A stretch of 64,000 nt of DNA from Collybiopsis luxurians FD-317 M1 (Eukaryota; Basidiomycota; Agaricomycetes; Agaricales; Omphalotaceae), in NCBI GenBank assembly GCA_000827265.1, contig KN834753.1, positions 774,686 through 838,685 of the forward strand, written 5' to 3'. The notes below the pieces were generated by a model, which had not been told where the DNA came from, made no database searches, and was given only the letters and a program-made list of their open reading frames with translations. A program made the position numbers and the translations under genes. This document shows, piece after piece, positions 1-11,800 of the stretch; position 1 is the first letter of the stretch; each line of letters starts with the position of its first letter.

Positions 1-1977
1 CTCTGCAACTGCTGGTCAACGGTCGCATCGGAGAGTATCTGTGCCTCTTGGAGGCAACATTTTTGTATTCGTCCGGGCTAAGATCACAGTTACCCCTCGG
101 CATTGTACACTGTACAAAGTCCACCGTTGACACGGAGCGTGCTGTCTATGCCAAACATTGCGAATGCTATGCTAGCCAAGCTGCCCGGATTTAGGAGACT
201 CAGCTGGCCCTGATCTCAATGCCCTGCTTCCGGGCAGTGAGCACACCTGAACATTGTTCTTGCAGTTCCGCGTGTTCTTTCCGGCAAGCTTAATGGGTTC
301 CCTCCCGAGTCCTGCTGCGAGGATTAACCCCGTCCCTGCCACTCTTGCTCCGCGCCTCAACCTAGTATCAATGGATCTAATTGTGGGATAGTGTTCCTTT
401 GAAACTGAAAGTCCATCGAAAGACCTTCCACTTCTCAATTCAACTTTTTCAGGTAACTCAGTATCTCTTTTTTTTTTCTTTTGCCTCGACCATCTTTTCT
501 TTTCACGGCAGAGATCTTCTCTGCTTTAACCAAGGGCTGCCCTTAGTGCGCCCCTAAAGCCTAAGGTTGCAGCGTCATCCTCGCACTTCTTGTTGGGTGA
601 ATATGATTCAAAATTGTCGTTCGCCTTCCCAGACTATGCATCGACTTTGGTGGAACCGCAGAATCAAAATTTCTTACCCTTTTTCAAGCTCAGTTCTCAA
701 CTCGGCAGATTTGCTGATGCATTTATTAATGTGAGATAACTAAATGAACGGAAGCCCGATTCGAATTCTGGATCGGTAGTTCTCCGCAAGAGCCTCCCTT
801 TGAATCTTTTTCCGACGGTATTGAGTAGGTTTAGTATTATTAGTTTGCATCGACTACTTACGGCTTTTTTTGACCCAATTGAACATGGTCAGCATCTTGG
901 CAGATCCCCAACTTAGCCTGACCAGCTAGGTCCTCAAAATCATGAATCCTAACCTTTTCTCTCTTAGTCTCACGAGTGATTTTTATGGATAGGATAGAAT
1001 ATCTGCAGGCATTGAATGAGAGCCGTCGCACCGCTCTGCCGATTTCCCTCGACTTAAACTGGGGTCCGTGATGTTGCCTAGCGCGTTGGCATAGCTGCGG
1101 CAATTCCAGATGGTGCATCCCCATTCAATGGCCAATTTGGTAGAGCAAACCTTTTGCAGACTAGACGGAGAAACTCTCCATTTCCCACTGTTGAGTGTTA
1201 TAACGAAAATTAGTTTGTCTTTTTTTTTTCCTTTTTTTTTTTTTGTGTTTTTCGGACAAGATTATTTTGTCCAAGCTACCCAGGAATGTTGCTCAACGAA
1301 AGGCATAGAGCTCAGACCGGTCCCTTAAGAAATTCTATCGCCGATTGGATGCTTGAATCTCAGAATATTTCCAATCCAGGTGTCTTGTGTTGGCATTCCA
1401 GGCCCTCTCCTTGGCCTTTTGACCTTGTAGTCATAAGTCCTTGTTAGGTACGTTGTTCCATGGAAAGAACCTCGACAGGGGAAACTCATTCTCCCAATGC
1501 AAAAGCTTAACCTGTCGATTGAGCCACAACGCATGACGTACCGTTCTCAACAGCTATTCCTAGATTCGTCAAAAGTCTATACAATATACAGTACGGACAA
1601 CTGAAACCGTTAGCTGATCAGTGAGGGCTCGACCTAGTGTTACAGTCACTTTTTTTCCCTATATTTTGCAGTCCAGAGGCTACGGACGGAGCCGTATATA
1701 TCATTCAAACTGATTCCAGTGATAATCTGTTAACGATCTCGAATTGCCTTCTACGACTTGCAGCCAGCGAGAGAAACGTTACTTCGTTTTATACTTACGT
1801 TAATGACAATTCAAAGAAAAAAATTCCGAGAACACTGCTGGAGGCTATAAGAGCCGTCCCACGCCAAATAACCGTCCGTTAAACCGAGGATGGACTGGAT
1901 TACCATATACTTGAGCGAAATACATTTGGTACTCTTGGGCATCTAAGTATATACATCACCGTCTCTGACATGGTGAT
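1..1977. other. Stretch without a supported gene
   Basis: I read both strands and found no chain of exons with coherent protein character. There are short open stretches (for example minus 780-1124 and plus 1660-1882), but none has a recognised motif or convincing splice partners. A long T-rich run lies near 1219-1243. It may hold promoter or 3' sequence of genes outside the window, or exons of a rapidly evolving gene that I cannot recognise. Confidence 0.5.
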
Positions 1978-2769
1978 TCACATGCCATACTTCCTCTTCA
2001 AAGCTAGCCACCACGGTAAAGTAGAACTGTTCCTTGTGACGAAAACATTCATGTCTTGCTCGGGAATGCGATTGATGTCCACTCGATTCCAGTACCGAGA
2101 CATAACATAAGCTATATCTTGTGCATCTCTGTCGGACATTCGACTGCCGGGACAGCTCATCAGAACTGTTAGGGTTTTGTTAGGACAGACTCACATCGTC
2201 CAAGTCTTCAGTTTGGCTCGTATGAATTCGGAAAAAGTTAGGAACGGAACCCGCTGGATCATTGTAACAGTGGAGCTATCAAGGCGACGAGGGCCTGTCT
2301 CGCCGGCAGGTAATATTTCAATCTACCAGAACAGGTTGACCACAAGAGAGTCGTGGTACGAGGGCAAGATCGACTCACCTCTATAGCTGGTATTGGTCGA
2401 CGGTATGTGACATGCAATCTGGACACGAGAGCTCTCGAGTTGATCACGAAAAACTTCAGGATCGTCCGCACCTGTTGGTCCAGGGAGAAAGAGTCGAAGA
2501 AAAATCTTCGCTGTCCGCGATGGCATCGCGCACACGACGAAATGGATGATACTGATTTTGCCCCCCTTCAACTATACAGTAAATTTCCTGAAGTGACAAG
2601 GATCAGGGCTTGTAAAAAAACAACCTCAGAGTATAAATACATCGGAGTGAGGGGAGTTGGCAAGCATTGCGGTGAATATACTGCCGTAGAAAGCATGCGG
2701 TACATGGCTAGCAGCTAGCAGCTGAGAAAGGGCACTAGCAGCTTGCAGAAGTCTTCGAGTCTCGGTCAT
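1978..2769 (-). CDS. Small intron-rich conserved protein, possibly nucleotidyltransferase-like
   Basis: Five short exons read on the minus strand join into about 197 residues with consistent phases. Exon 1 starts at ATG 2769 (MTETRRLLQAASALSQLL, then a FYGSIFTAMLANS stretch). Exon 2 contains VEGGQNQYHPFRRVRDA. Exon 3 ends RRPIPAIE. Exon 4 begins IEILPAGETGPRRLD and continues VPFLTFSEFIRAKLKTW. The last exon holds NRIPEQDMNVFV and stops at 1978. The combination of a G-S turn in an alpha-helical N-terminus, an acidic/hydrophobic beta strand and the 'FIRAKLKTW...RDAQDI' block resembles stand-alone nucleotidyltransferase-fold proteins expanded in Agaricomycetes. The catalytic acidic pair is not obvious, so activity is uncertain. 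One intron (near 2450-2490) would be only about 38 nt. No function can be assigned from neighbours. Gene reality is fairly sure; the family name is tentative. Confidence 0.6.
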
Positions 2770-3273
2770 TGTTTAAAGGGACTAGGAGGTCATGATATTG
2801 TTGCGGGGAGACGATGTTGAAGAATGTTCCCTCGCTATATGTAATGGCAGGAATCCACGAAGGGTGTAAACCTGGATAAGCATATAAACTAGATTAGATG
2901 ATACGATCCATGCCATGTTTCCTTTAGAACGGGATTGTCCGATTATCAGTTCTGCACACCCGTTTGTATTCTGCGGACACGTAAATGTGGCGAAATGAAT
3001 CAAGATTATAGAGACAGATCGTTTGACGCCTCTGGGCAGTGATACGGTTGAAAAATTGAACGACTCGAAAGCCAAGGCAACAGAATGTTCTAAGAAAAAA
3101 CGGCTCTAGATCTATTCATTCGCTAAGCGTTTTAGTGTTATTATAGAGGTGAATTGTTTTAGGAACTTGTAGGCGACTTAAACAAGTCAACAATGTGACA
3201 TTCCGCCTGTGACATGTCACGCTGAGGTGACACTGGACGACGAGGACGTTTCCAGTTCTTCATTGCTTTGCGC
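2770..3273. other. Divergent intergenic region upstream of MRS2
   Basis: About 500 bp separate the start of the small minus-strand gene from the start codon of MRS2, so this is a shared divergent promoter region. It contains short TAGCAGC direct repeats near 2707-2745 (at its gene-proximal edge) and a cluster of GTGACA motifs at 3194-3232. I saw no coding exon. Confidence 0.5.
3194..3232. promoter_or_regulatory. Cluster of GTGACA motifs with a 12-bp palindrome
   Basis: Three copies of GTGACA fall within about 40 bp, and the middle one forms a perfect 12-bp palindrome (gtgacatgtcac, 3209-3220). The cluster ends about 40 bp before the MRS2 start codon. TGACA/TGTCA is the core recognised by TALE-type homeodomain proteins in other eukaryotes; a regulatory role here is inference. 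Confidence 0.35.
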
Positions 3274-5261
3274 ATGCATACTGCTGGTCTCAAGTCTTTT
3301 GCAAGCCATGTAGTGTACAATGTTATTGGAAAATTTCCTAACTCTCATTGCTTGCCCTCGAGAGCATTTACAACGTTTACAAACTCACCTTTTGTAAGGG
3401 TACACTCGCCCCTTCTACCTTCTCTGGCGAAAAAAGGATTGCCTACTACGAGCTTTAAGCTCGAACAAGCACGATATCTATGGAAATCCCAACCACCTCA
3501 ACCGAGAACTCTTTCACCGGCGGAAGAGGAGGCAGGCAAGGCCGCCATTGTGGAGAAGGTTATGAAAGGCCGCCAACCTCCTGAACTTATGCTACGCTGT
3601 GAGTCTTGACCTTGTCTAGTCCAGTGAATTCTTTATCTTACATGAAGCTAATCTTGTTCAGGTACTATCCTGGACGCTGAAGGTGTCTCAACCAGAAAGA
3701 TTTGAGTCATCTCAAGAAAGCTGACAAGAATATTTAGGAAACGTCAAAACAATATCTGGTCACTTCAGAAAGTCCGATCTGAGTGCCGAGCATCAGTTGA
3801 ATGTCAGCCCCAATCTGAACTCTTCATCTGTACTGCATACCTTTCTAAACGCGACCTCTCCAGCCTCGTGATCTGCGAAAGATTGACTCTAGAGTGCCCA
3901 ATCTCGTTCCTACTATTCTAGTCAGAAGACAGGCTATTTTGGTGGGTCACCCATTACCTCTAATCCTCCAGCTTAACAATTTTACAGATGAATATTTTAC
4001 ACATCCGAGCTCTAATTAAAGCCGATACCGTAGTTCTTTTTGACACGTACGGTTCCGCCGATTCAAGACTTCACTCTGTCTATCTTTACCACCTTGAGGT
4101 AGCTATTTTTGTTCACTGTGCCAACTTCTCCTTGACGTACGATTGGAAGCACAACTTAAAATCGAAAGGATCCGGCCTCCCTTATGAATTTAGGTATGTG
4201 TGTCTTGTCAGTCGATTTGGCCTAGCCTTGAATGTCATATCTAGAGCATTAGAGTCTACCTTGCTATCCGTCTTATCTGCACTTGAGGCAGAACTGGTAA
4301 ATATATATGGACTGTTTTGGTTGAGAAATTTAACCGAAAAATTAAATCACAGGTTTTCATTCGAACGTTGGTTGGCGGCCTTTTGGCAGAGCTTGAGGAT
4401 GATATCGACCATGATCGATTCAGGCGTTTGCTTCACTATTCCCGACGTTTGGCTAGCTTTCAAAGCAGAGCGAAGTTAGTGAGTCCCAAACATCTCCCAA
4501 AATACAGAAATTTTCCTGAACCTCCTGTAGGTTGGTGAGGCTATTGATGAAGTTCTTACTCAGGGTACGGTCCCCGCCGCTCTTGATTTGGGCGAAGTCT
4601 TAATGGAGCCCCGTAGATGAGGATATGGCGATGATGTACCTGTCGGATAAGAAAAATGGCGTCAAGCGCGACTCTTTCGATCATGAGGAGCTAGAGTTAC
4701 TTCTCGAGTCGTTTTCGAAGCAAGTCGAGGAAATTGTCAGCGAAGTAGGAAATTTAGAAGTAAGTTTCATATATAATTAATAAAACCATCTTTTCAAGGT
4801 TTTCTCATAGGCTAACGTGCAATCGACCCAAGAAATTGTTGAGCTTATCCTGGATTCTAATCGGAATGCTCTGCTAGCTCTCGACTTACAAGTCAGTGCT
4901 TGACTTTATCTCGTATTACATGTTTACCCATCGACCATCATTAGGTATCCATTGCCACGTTCGGTGTTGGAACTGGAGCCTTAATCACTGGCTTGTTTGG
5001 AATGAATGTACGTTACGATTGTTCAATCTCACCGATCATGCCTAAGGTACGTTACAGTTGGCCAATCATTTCGAAAACCATCCATTTGCCTTTTATGTCA
5101 TGACCGGAATTGCGGGACTTGCGTCGTTCTTGGTGGCCTTTGTAGGCTTCCGAAAATTGGTCAAGATCCGGAAGGTTGGACTTTCTCGCTCCTCGTCGAA
5201 ATCGCGTAGACCATGGCTCCCTTTGCCCCTCCGACGAAGATCGCAGGAGGGGTGGTTCTGA
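3274..5261 (+). CDS. MRS2: Mitochondrial inner-membrane magnesium channel (MRS2/LPE10 family)
   Basis: A multi-exon gene encodes a eukaryotic CorA-type Mg2+ channel of the mitochondrial inner membrane. The N-terminus is basic and Ser/Thr-rich, as expected for a matrix-targeting presequence. Family motifs follow in order: PRDLRKID and VPTILVR near 3860-3930, INLLHIRALIKAD-like near 3990, YGSADSRLHS near 4050, HNLKSKGSGLPYEFR near 4150, then a long helical arm (LVGGLLAELEDDIDHDRFR, RRLASFQSRAKLV). The EELELLLESFSKQVEEI stalk near 4690 leads into TM1, which ends in the GMN selectivity motif at 4999-5007. A last exon (5058-5261) carries TM2 and a basic tail. The start was set at ATG 3274; no nearer ATG preserves the presequence. 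Introns are about 50-90 nt. No defect was seen. The assignment to the MRS2/LPE10 pair is firm; which of the two yeast paralogues it matches cannot be told. Confidence 0.9.
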
Positions 5262-5619
5262 CGAATATTATCATCAATCTTTGTTCTCTCGTGTAAACTA
5301 TCTCTCCATTTCCTTGTGAACCTGACCGCGGAATTAGATTTTTATCTGCCTGTTTACCTATTCCTAAGTATACCTACCTCAAATATGATTAATAACATGC
5401 ATGCGTAGGCTACTGGTGTCAGCGTCGCGATCAACAGCAGCTATTAATATTTGATTTGCGCTCTATTACCATGGTACGAATGGTACAACCTTTAAGCCAG
5501 ATGGAAAATAGTAAGAAGCAAGTACTAGACGTCAGGAGTACCAGGCTAATGACGAATCCAGCAATGACCGTGTCCGCTAGAATCCGAGAAAGTGGCACAT
5601 TGATTTTTCTGGCCTCTAA
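5262..5619. other. MRS2 3' flank
   Basis: About 360 bp downstream of the MRS2 stop codon are AT-rich. On the minus strand there is an open hydrophobic stretch (5431-5649), but it has no ATG start and no splice partner, so I do not call it a gene. Confidence 0.4.
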
Positions 5620-6604
5620 GATGGCCGAGGAAGAACGTACGACCTGCAAGCTTCTGTCATTGGCATCTCATGTCCATCGCCCTCATGCTCCTTCATATTT
5701 GGAGCTCTTTTGTCGCCTATTTTTACAAGTGTTCCCGACTCACATTAATTCTGATCTGGCATTTAATATCTTCTGTTCTGTAGACTCCTACATTGGAATA
5801 CGTACTCGCACTCATCAGCTTTCTCGGAGCTCCTTGTGTCGTCGCACCTGACAAGATTCATGTAGGAGGTCGGTTAAAATAAAATACTGCAAATACCAAA
5901 TCAAATTTGTCATACTAGTAGTGACGCTTTTTACGCGTCTTTTCAGGTCCCCTTCTTGTCCTGTTCAAGATCCGGCGTCAGGCATGCAGTGTTTCAACGC
6001 CGAGTATAGAACAACGAATACATGTAAAAGGCAAGTAAGTCCCCTGATGAACAATCCAATACTTCCAGGAAGTCATTCCCGTTCGGCAGGTCGCATCTGC
6101 CTTTCAAGGTTTTCAAAGCATATGTGAGATTCGTTTTTCCACCGCCCCTTCACTCCCGAATTGCAAGGACATGGCACGCGCTAGAGGTGCCGTTCCAGAG
6201 CAGGAGACGCAGGTTGATCAACGTTTCGGATAGTTTGTAAATTTTATTGTCAATTAAAAGGAAAGGTTCGAGTACTCGACTGGAAAGACCTGAGAAAGGT
6301 CTCCGCGGAGGTCATTCAGAAGTAAGTTATATGCGGGTGGATGGTCGCCTCAGTACTTTCGTCTCTATATATCAGAGAGCTATAGTGTGAATGAATACGT
6401 TCTGTCAGAAGTCCCAAGTGCTCTCAGAAATATTACCGTAATTGACAGGCTCTCTTTAAATCGAGACTGAAAATTTTCAGACGTCACCAGAGGTCCTCTG
6501 GCTTTCCACTGGCTCGCCAAGGTTCGGTATTACTCTCGAACAGGGGGTCAAACTATCGAGGACGGAGATGCTGCGCGGGTGAAAAATACTATCCATCGAT
6601 GAGC
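5620..6604 (+). CDS. Unresolved putative gene or degraded locus
   Basis: Starting at ATG 5620, an exon (MAEEERTTCKLLSLASHV... to LFCRLFLQ) splices in phase across a 55-nt GT-AG intron to TPTLEYVLALISFLGAPCVV. Read straight on, that would stop at 5882 and give a 70-residue product. Alternatively, further exon-like blocks follow on the same strand: PLLVLFKIRRQ near 5947, EVIPVRQVASAFQGFQSI near 6068, KVRVLDWKDLRKVSAEVIQ near 6262 and GPLAFHWLAKVRYYSRTGG near 6495, ending at a stop near 6604. I could not join these blocks with consistent phases, and no domain is recognised. This may be a real gene of unknown function or a pseudogene. Confidence 0.3.
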
Positions 6605-6754
6605 ACAAGAACTCGATGAACATACGCAATGAGTCTTCATCGGACGACAAAACACGGCGTTCGTCATGACCGTCAGTGAGATTCCCCGGCGGATGTAAGC
6701 AATCAACTAATATATTGCAACCGTTGTATTATCGAATCCCCAAAATAATGTTGT

Positions 6755-7798
6755 TTACCAGCATCCTTCAGCCCCATTCATCCGACCAAGCCAATCTTTA
6801 TACAATCCCGAACTAACGGGAGCTGTGGCCGGATCCTGCATGCGATCTTTTAGGGTAACGCGGACGCCTTGGCGGCCTTTTGCCGCCTCGCCAATCTCCT
6901 TCAACCTTCCCATCATCCACGAGTCCTTCTTTAATACACTAGCCGCTGCATTAGGTCGTCCAGGCAGGAGAATGTATCCCGGCTGGACGACAAGAGACTG
7001 GAGGTTAGGAGGTAGCCTCGCAGGTGACCTCTCAAGTGCAGGAATTCGTTCCTCGGATTCTTCGTTAGACCGATTGGGAAAACATGCAGAGTGCTCCTCT
7101 AGTGCTATTTTGACTTCTTCAGCAAACGATCCGGCCATCTGCAGCCCCGAGACACGAAGATGTGTCAAGGAAGGAAAACATTCGCCGAGTGAGGAAAGTT
7201 GAAGCAACCCATAAGGGTTACGGTTCCCGCTTAGGTGCAGGCGTTCAAGCATGGGCATGAACGAAGTGTTGATTTTGCACGACGCCGAGTCCGAGGATGG
7301 AAATTCGTTGAAAGGCACAGGGCTCGGAAAAGGATAGAAACCATGAATCGTCAGTTCCGTTAAAACAGGCAATGAGAACCGGAAAAGTCGACCAAAAACA
7401 GATGTACTGAAGAGAGTATTATGGTAGATGAGGGTGAGAGATTGTAGAGTGTCCGCGGCGGTATGGAGGATAGAAAATATCTGATTTATAGTGTCACATT
7501 CTGTGTCAGTTTCAATATCTGATTGAGCGAGGGAAACGAAGAGATGGAAGATCCTCCGCGAATGTGTGGGAGCATGTTCGAGACGCTCTAGCTCCCGATG
7601 GAAACGTTGTATGTCCCGACTTGTCGTGAGATTCACGCAGTAAAATTTTAGGGGGACAGAGATGCTATGGAAAAGGCGGGAGACGAGGAGCAGGGAACGA
7701 AGGGTAGCACCGGAGTCGAGGGTTGTGGTTAAAGCGAATATCTGCGCTAGGAGCTCGGTCGGAAGAAGTAAAAACGCGTTCGACGTGTTTGTAAACAT
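6755..7798 (-). CDS. F-box protein with leucine-rich C-terminal region
   Basis: A single open frame of 347 residues from ATG 7798. It opens with an F-box: after NAFLLLPTELLAQIFAL comes a serine/leucine-rich helix (TLRSLLLVSRLFHSISVPL), matching the L-P-x-E-L-L...V-C-R-x-F pattern that binds Skp1. The middle holds leucine-spaced strands (LTLIYHNTLF, LTELTIHGFYPFP, LERLHLSGNRN, LTHLRVSGLQM) consistent with degenerate LRR repeats for substrate recognition in an SCF ubiquitin ligase. The frame extends upstream to an ATG at 7936, but the 46 extra residues are cysteine-rich and unlike the family, so the internal start is preferred. Such single-exon F-box genes are abundant and fast-evolving in Agaricomycetes. 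The substrate is unknown. Confidence 0.75.
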   Translation of the reverse strand: MFTNTSNAFLLLPTELLAQIFALTTTLDSGATLRSLLLVSRLFHSISVPLKFYCVNLTTSRDIQRFHRELERLEHAPTHSRRIFHLFVSLAQSDIETDTECDTINQIFSILHTAADTLQSLTLIYHNTLFSTSVFGRLFRFSLPVLTELTIHGFYPFPSPVPFNEFPSSDSASCKINTSFMPMLERLHLSGNRNPYGLLQLSSLGECFPSLTHLRVSGLQMAGSFAEEVKIALEEHSACFPNRSNEESEERIPALERSPARLPPNLQSLVVQPGYILLPGRPNAAASVLKKDSWMMGRLKEIGEAAKGRQGVRVTLKDRMQDPATAPVSSGLYKDWLGRMNGAEGCW

Positions 7799-8831
7799 CT
7801 GAGGAAAGTATACGAACAAGAGAAAGTCGATAAAGGCTCGTCCGTCATGTTCATTGCTTTGCGTCTCAAGGCAAACATCGCGAATCTTTACGCATATGGC
7901 GAGCAAATGTCGACATACATAACCACGTGACGGCATTGGGCGCGTTTAACGCGTTTGACGCGAGGCGGTAAAGGCTCTTGGACTCCTCTCACTCTTTGTT
8001 AACGCAAGCAAGTTCAAATATCCAGTAAGGAGCGGGGAGCCGCAACGCAGGTCGGGCCCCGTTCCTCGGGGGTGTGTCCGTTTGGGAGGGTCCCGCGAGG
8101 TGGTAAGTAATGCATGGCCGAGTCTAGGCCACGATGATACGTTTTAGCAGAGTAAGAATGACGGGCAATCGGTATACTTGGCTTGAGAGATTGCTTCTCT
8201 TCCCCTTAGAAGATAAGTATTTGCAGCAATGAAATGTCAAAATGTTAACAACGTCAATTCCTTTGACCCACGGATTGAAGCTCCAACGTCAGCTCCTAGA
8301 AGAGTTTTGAAGTGGCAATGCGACGAACGTGTACGCCCAGCTACTTAGAAGCGTGCAGGCTCGGCCCTGTAATTTTTTGAGCAAGGGGAAACATACAAAG
8401 TAGCTGCTCTTCGACATAGCAAATCCTGATTAGCAATGCACTCTAAAAAAATCATTGTCCAGATTATTCTTCAGTACTGGCAATTAAAGTCTAATCGAGC
8501 AAGTTTACAGGAAGAAAAAGTGGACCGGACGAGATGAGTAGACAAGTTTTGGTTTGAGCCACGTTCAACGCGAATAGCCGCTCATTTTGAGCGGGAGGCA
8601 CGTGGGACAGTGAGCATATCTGCTTGACGTACCCCTCTCATCTGTATCTATAGCTCTATCTATATAACTTATATCGATTTTCTACTCAAGCCTCCACCAG
8701 TCCGTCTTTGCAACTTGATTTTTATCTCTTGAGCTTTTGAATCCAAAAGCTTTACAGCCAAGGACCGTCAAAAGACTTTCCGGAGCCTTTTCTGACTCGG
8801 ATCGTCTTTGGGTTCTTCTTCAATTTTCTGT
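7799..8831. other. Divergent intergenic region
   Basis: About 1 kb lies between the F-box gene (-) and the IBtk-like gene (+). It includes a GC-rich block near 8035-8110, then AT-rich sequence with pyrimidine-rich patches close to the downstream start. No exon structure was found. It probably carries both promoters. Confidence 0.5.
8661..8667 (+). promoter_or_regulatory. TATA-like element
   Basis: TATATAA lies 165 bp before the start codon of the IBtk-like gene, within a run of CTATCTATA repeats. It is a plausible core-promoter element. The distance is long for a fungal 5' leader but acceptable; there is no direct evidence of use. Confidence 0.3.
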
Positions 8832-11800
8832 ATGACTAGCGGTATCGGGACTTTACTCCATGCTCAATTCCATTTTCGCCAGCAGCAGGCGTTCCAGCGT
8901 CTGCTTGCTTCAAATACTGCAGGAGCATCCGATGGTCCAAGTCCTGGAGGTGTGAGCCTCGGGACAAGCCCGCGCTCGTTGAAATCCAAAGGTCTTCGGG
9001 ACGAAGACAGACTCGATGTCAATGCCCGAGATGGGTTTGGTCGGACTGTGTTACATCTTGCTAGTGCTGCAGTGGATGCTTCCAGTGTCGAATATGTCAG
9101 GCTACTCCTCAAACATCCTGGTATAAATGTCAATTTACAGGACTGCGATGGATGGACTGCTCTGCATCGGGCAATGTATGTTGGTAATCTGAGCGTAGTG
9201 TGAGTTTTGGGTTCGTATTTCTGAGAAAATAAACTTTTCTGACGAGTTCTTTAGCCTTCTACTACTTCAGCATCCGAGCACCGATATGACACTTAAAGAC
9301 CTCGAAGGTTACACCGCATTCGATCTTTACAACTCTACCGTAGAAGGGACGAAGCCAGAACTTTCCTTATCTCCAGCTACTTCAGCCTTATCCCCTGTTC
9401 AGTCTGTAGCAGGCGCAGAGCTTTTCACTTGGGGTGCTAATAGGTTTGTTTGGTATTACTTATTTGCTTTAAATTTATCATGTTCTGTAGAAATGCTTCT
9501 CTAGGGCACGGGGACAGTTCCGACCGTACCTTTCCAGACCAAGTCTCAGTGCCTCGTGTGGTTTCCTCCGTCGATGTTCCTGTTGAAGATCGTTTTGCGC
9601 GTGTAGGGGTCAGGCAGGTCAAAATGGGGAAGTTGCACACCGGCGTCGTTGCCGCAGTACCATTATCCAGTGGACTTTTTGGTCCTACCCTTTCACTGTG
9701 CGGTTTCGGCTCTGGTGGGCGTCTCGGCGTGACTCAGCACACTCAATACGCTCTGAGACCCCTCTCTTGGGCTGCCGCCTCCCAAAATCCGTCTGCCCCA
9801 TCTAGATCTTCCACTCAGCCCAGGCTTAAAGTAATTTCGGTTGCTTTAGGTCAAGATCACACTCTCGCCCTGACTGAAAATGGCGAAGTTTATTCTTGGG
9901 GCTTGAATAGGTTTTCACAGCTAGGATATAGTATCGACGACGGGTCCGCTGCTGCCCAAGTATTTTCCCTGGACGATGTGTCCGAATTCCTTTCACAGAG
10001 TTCTTTTACTGGTAATCCGACTCCTCCTTCGAACGGTGAACAAATTCAGCTTATCCCTCGACGCGTATACGGACCGTTGAAGAGGGAATTTGTTCTGGGT
10101 GTCGCTTCTACCAAAGGAGCTAGTGCTTGTTGGGTTCGGGAGTCCGGCGGCGGCGGAAATGTCTACACCTGGGGTTTGAATGGCGGGCAGCTCGGATATG
10201 ATCGAACTACAACTGGAGCGTCAGCGCAGATTCAAGTCCTGCCCAGGAAAGTGACAAAAATCAATAGGCCCGTCGTTCAGATAGCTCTCGGAGAGAGTGC
10301 AATGGCATGCCTTCTCAGTGGAGCCGGTAACGCTGGAGGTGGATGGAAAGGCGACGTGCTTATATGTTGGGGGGATCAAGTAGGACGAGTGACCTTCCCA
10401 ACTCAGACATTCCCCTCCCCGATTACACCCTACCGTCCGCCGCAAGCTCTCAAATCTACCCGAATTGTCAAAATTGTGTGCTCAGATGAAAGTCCCCCGC
10501 CATTTTCCATGAGCGCTCTTCCATCCTCTACTACCACTCCATCTGCAACTGGACCACCACCGTCGTCATCGCGCAAGTCCGCTTCCAATCTTGCAGCAAT
10601 GCTCAATTTCCAATCTAACTCCAGTGCAAATAGCGCCAGCTCAAATCATATCAACTTTGCATGTGTTTCGGAGGGTGGAGAAGTTTTCGTCTTCGGAGTT
10701 CCTGGAGTGCCGCCTGTCGGTGTGTTGGGGTCTGGTCATGGTGATGGTGATCTCGATGGAAAAGAAGGTTCTGGATCTAGTTTGGCTCTAGCAAAGATTG
10801 TCAAGCCTCAGAGGGTTTGGGCACTGAGAAGGGGCCTTGTCGGTACTGTAAAGGTAAGTCCCCGAAAATCTGCTTATGCCAGAGTACTAAACTGTCTTTG
10901 CACAGGACGTTGCTATTGGCGTGGACGGTTCGCTGATCATTTGCACCGATTCGGGGCATGTTTATGTTCGCGCACGCTCATCAACTTCCGAAACCGCCTT
11001 TGGTAACGTCACCTCTTCCAAAGGCTTCTCCGGTGGAGGAAAATCTCAAAAATTCTATCAAATACCGTACCTGCAACGCATCATCGGGGTATGTGCCAGT
11101 AATTCCGGAGCCTATGGCGCGCTCAGGCTCGATGCGGAAGTGAAACCTATTCCGTGGCCTGTCATAGAAAAAATATCGGTGGGAAAGAAGAATGGTCGAG
11201 ACCTCAGGAAAGCTGTCGATACTTCCAAGGGATGGGATCTTATACATGACATGCGGATCATCATGCCATGGATGTGGAGGGAGTCAATAGATTCGCCACT
11301 TGCAATGGAATGGCTTGAAGACAGCGTTGACACAACCACTAATTCTCCCTCTGTGCCTTCTCCAAGAATAAATTCTTCTGTCCAGGAAAAGCGAGATCAT
11401 GACGCCGAGGAGTACGACGACGATGACGGAGATATAGACATCAAGAAAGATATCAAGTTGTTGCAGGAACTGTGCGCCTTGATACCAATTCAAGAAAAGT
11501 GTGGCACGGCGCAGTGGGGGGCGAAGCTCCCCTATGGTGCTGATTTGATGGTCTTCGTTCATTCTGAATCCTCTTCCACCAGTACCAGGAAAAGTCGAAG
11601 TAAAGCCAAGCTCCCATCTGGCTCTCCTGCACTCTCTTTTCCGCTACACAGCGTACTTCTTGGTGCAAGATCGAGCACCATGTCGGCTGCTTTGCGCTCA
11701 CCTTCAGAGTCGCTGCTCCATTGCGGAAGTGATGGACTGCACATCTCTGTCTCGGCACTTCACTCGACTTCCACGTCTCTTCGAAATATCTCATTTTCTG

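Noticed and set aside
2353..2718. 121-codon plus-strand frame
   Set aside because: It is antisense to the five-exon minus-strand gene, whose joined reading is much more protein-like.
6825..7202. 125-codon plus-strand frame
   Set aside because: It is the antisense shadow of the F-box protein coding region.
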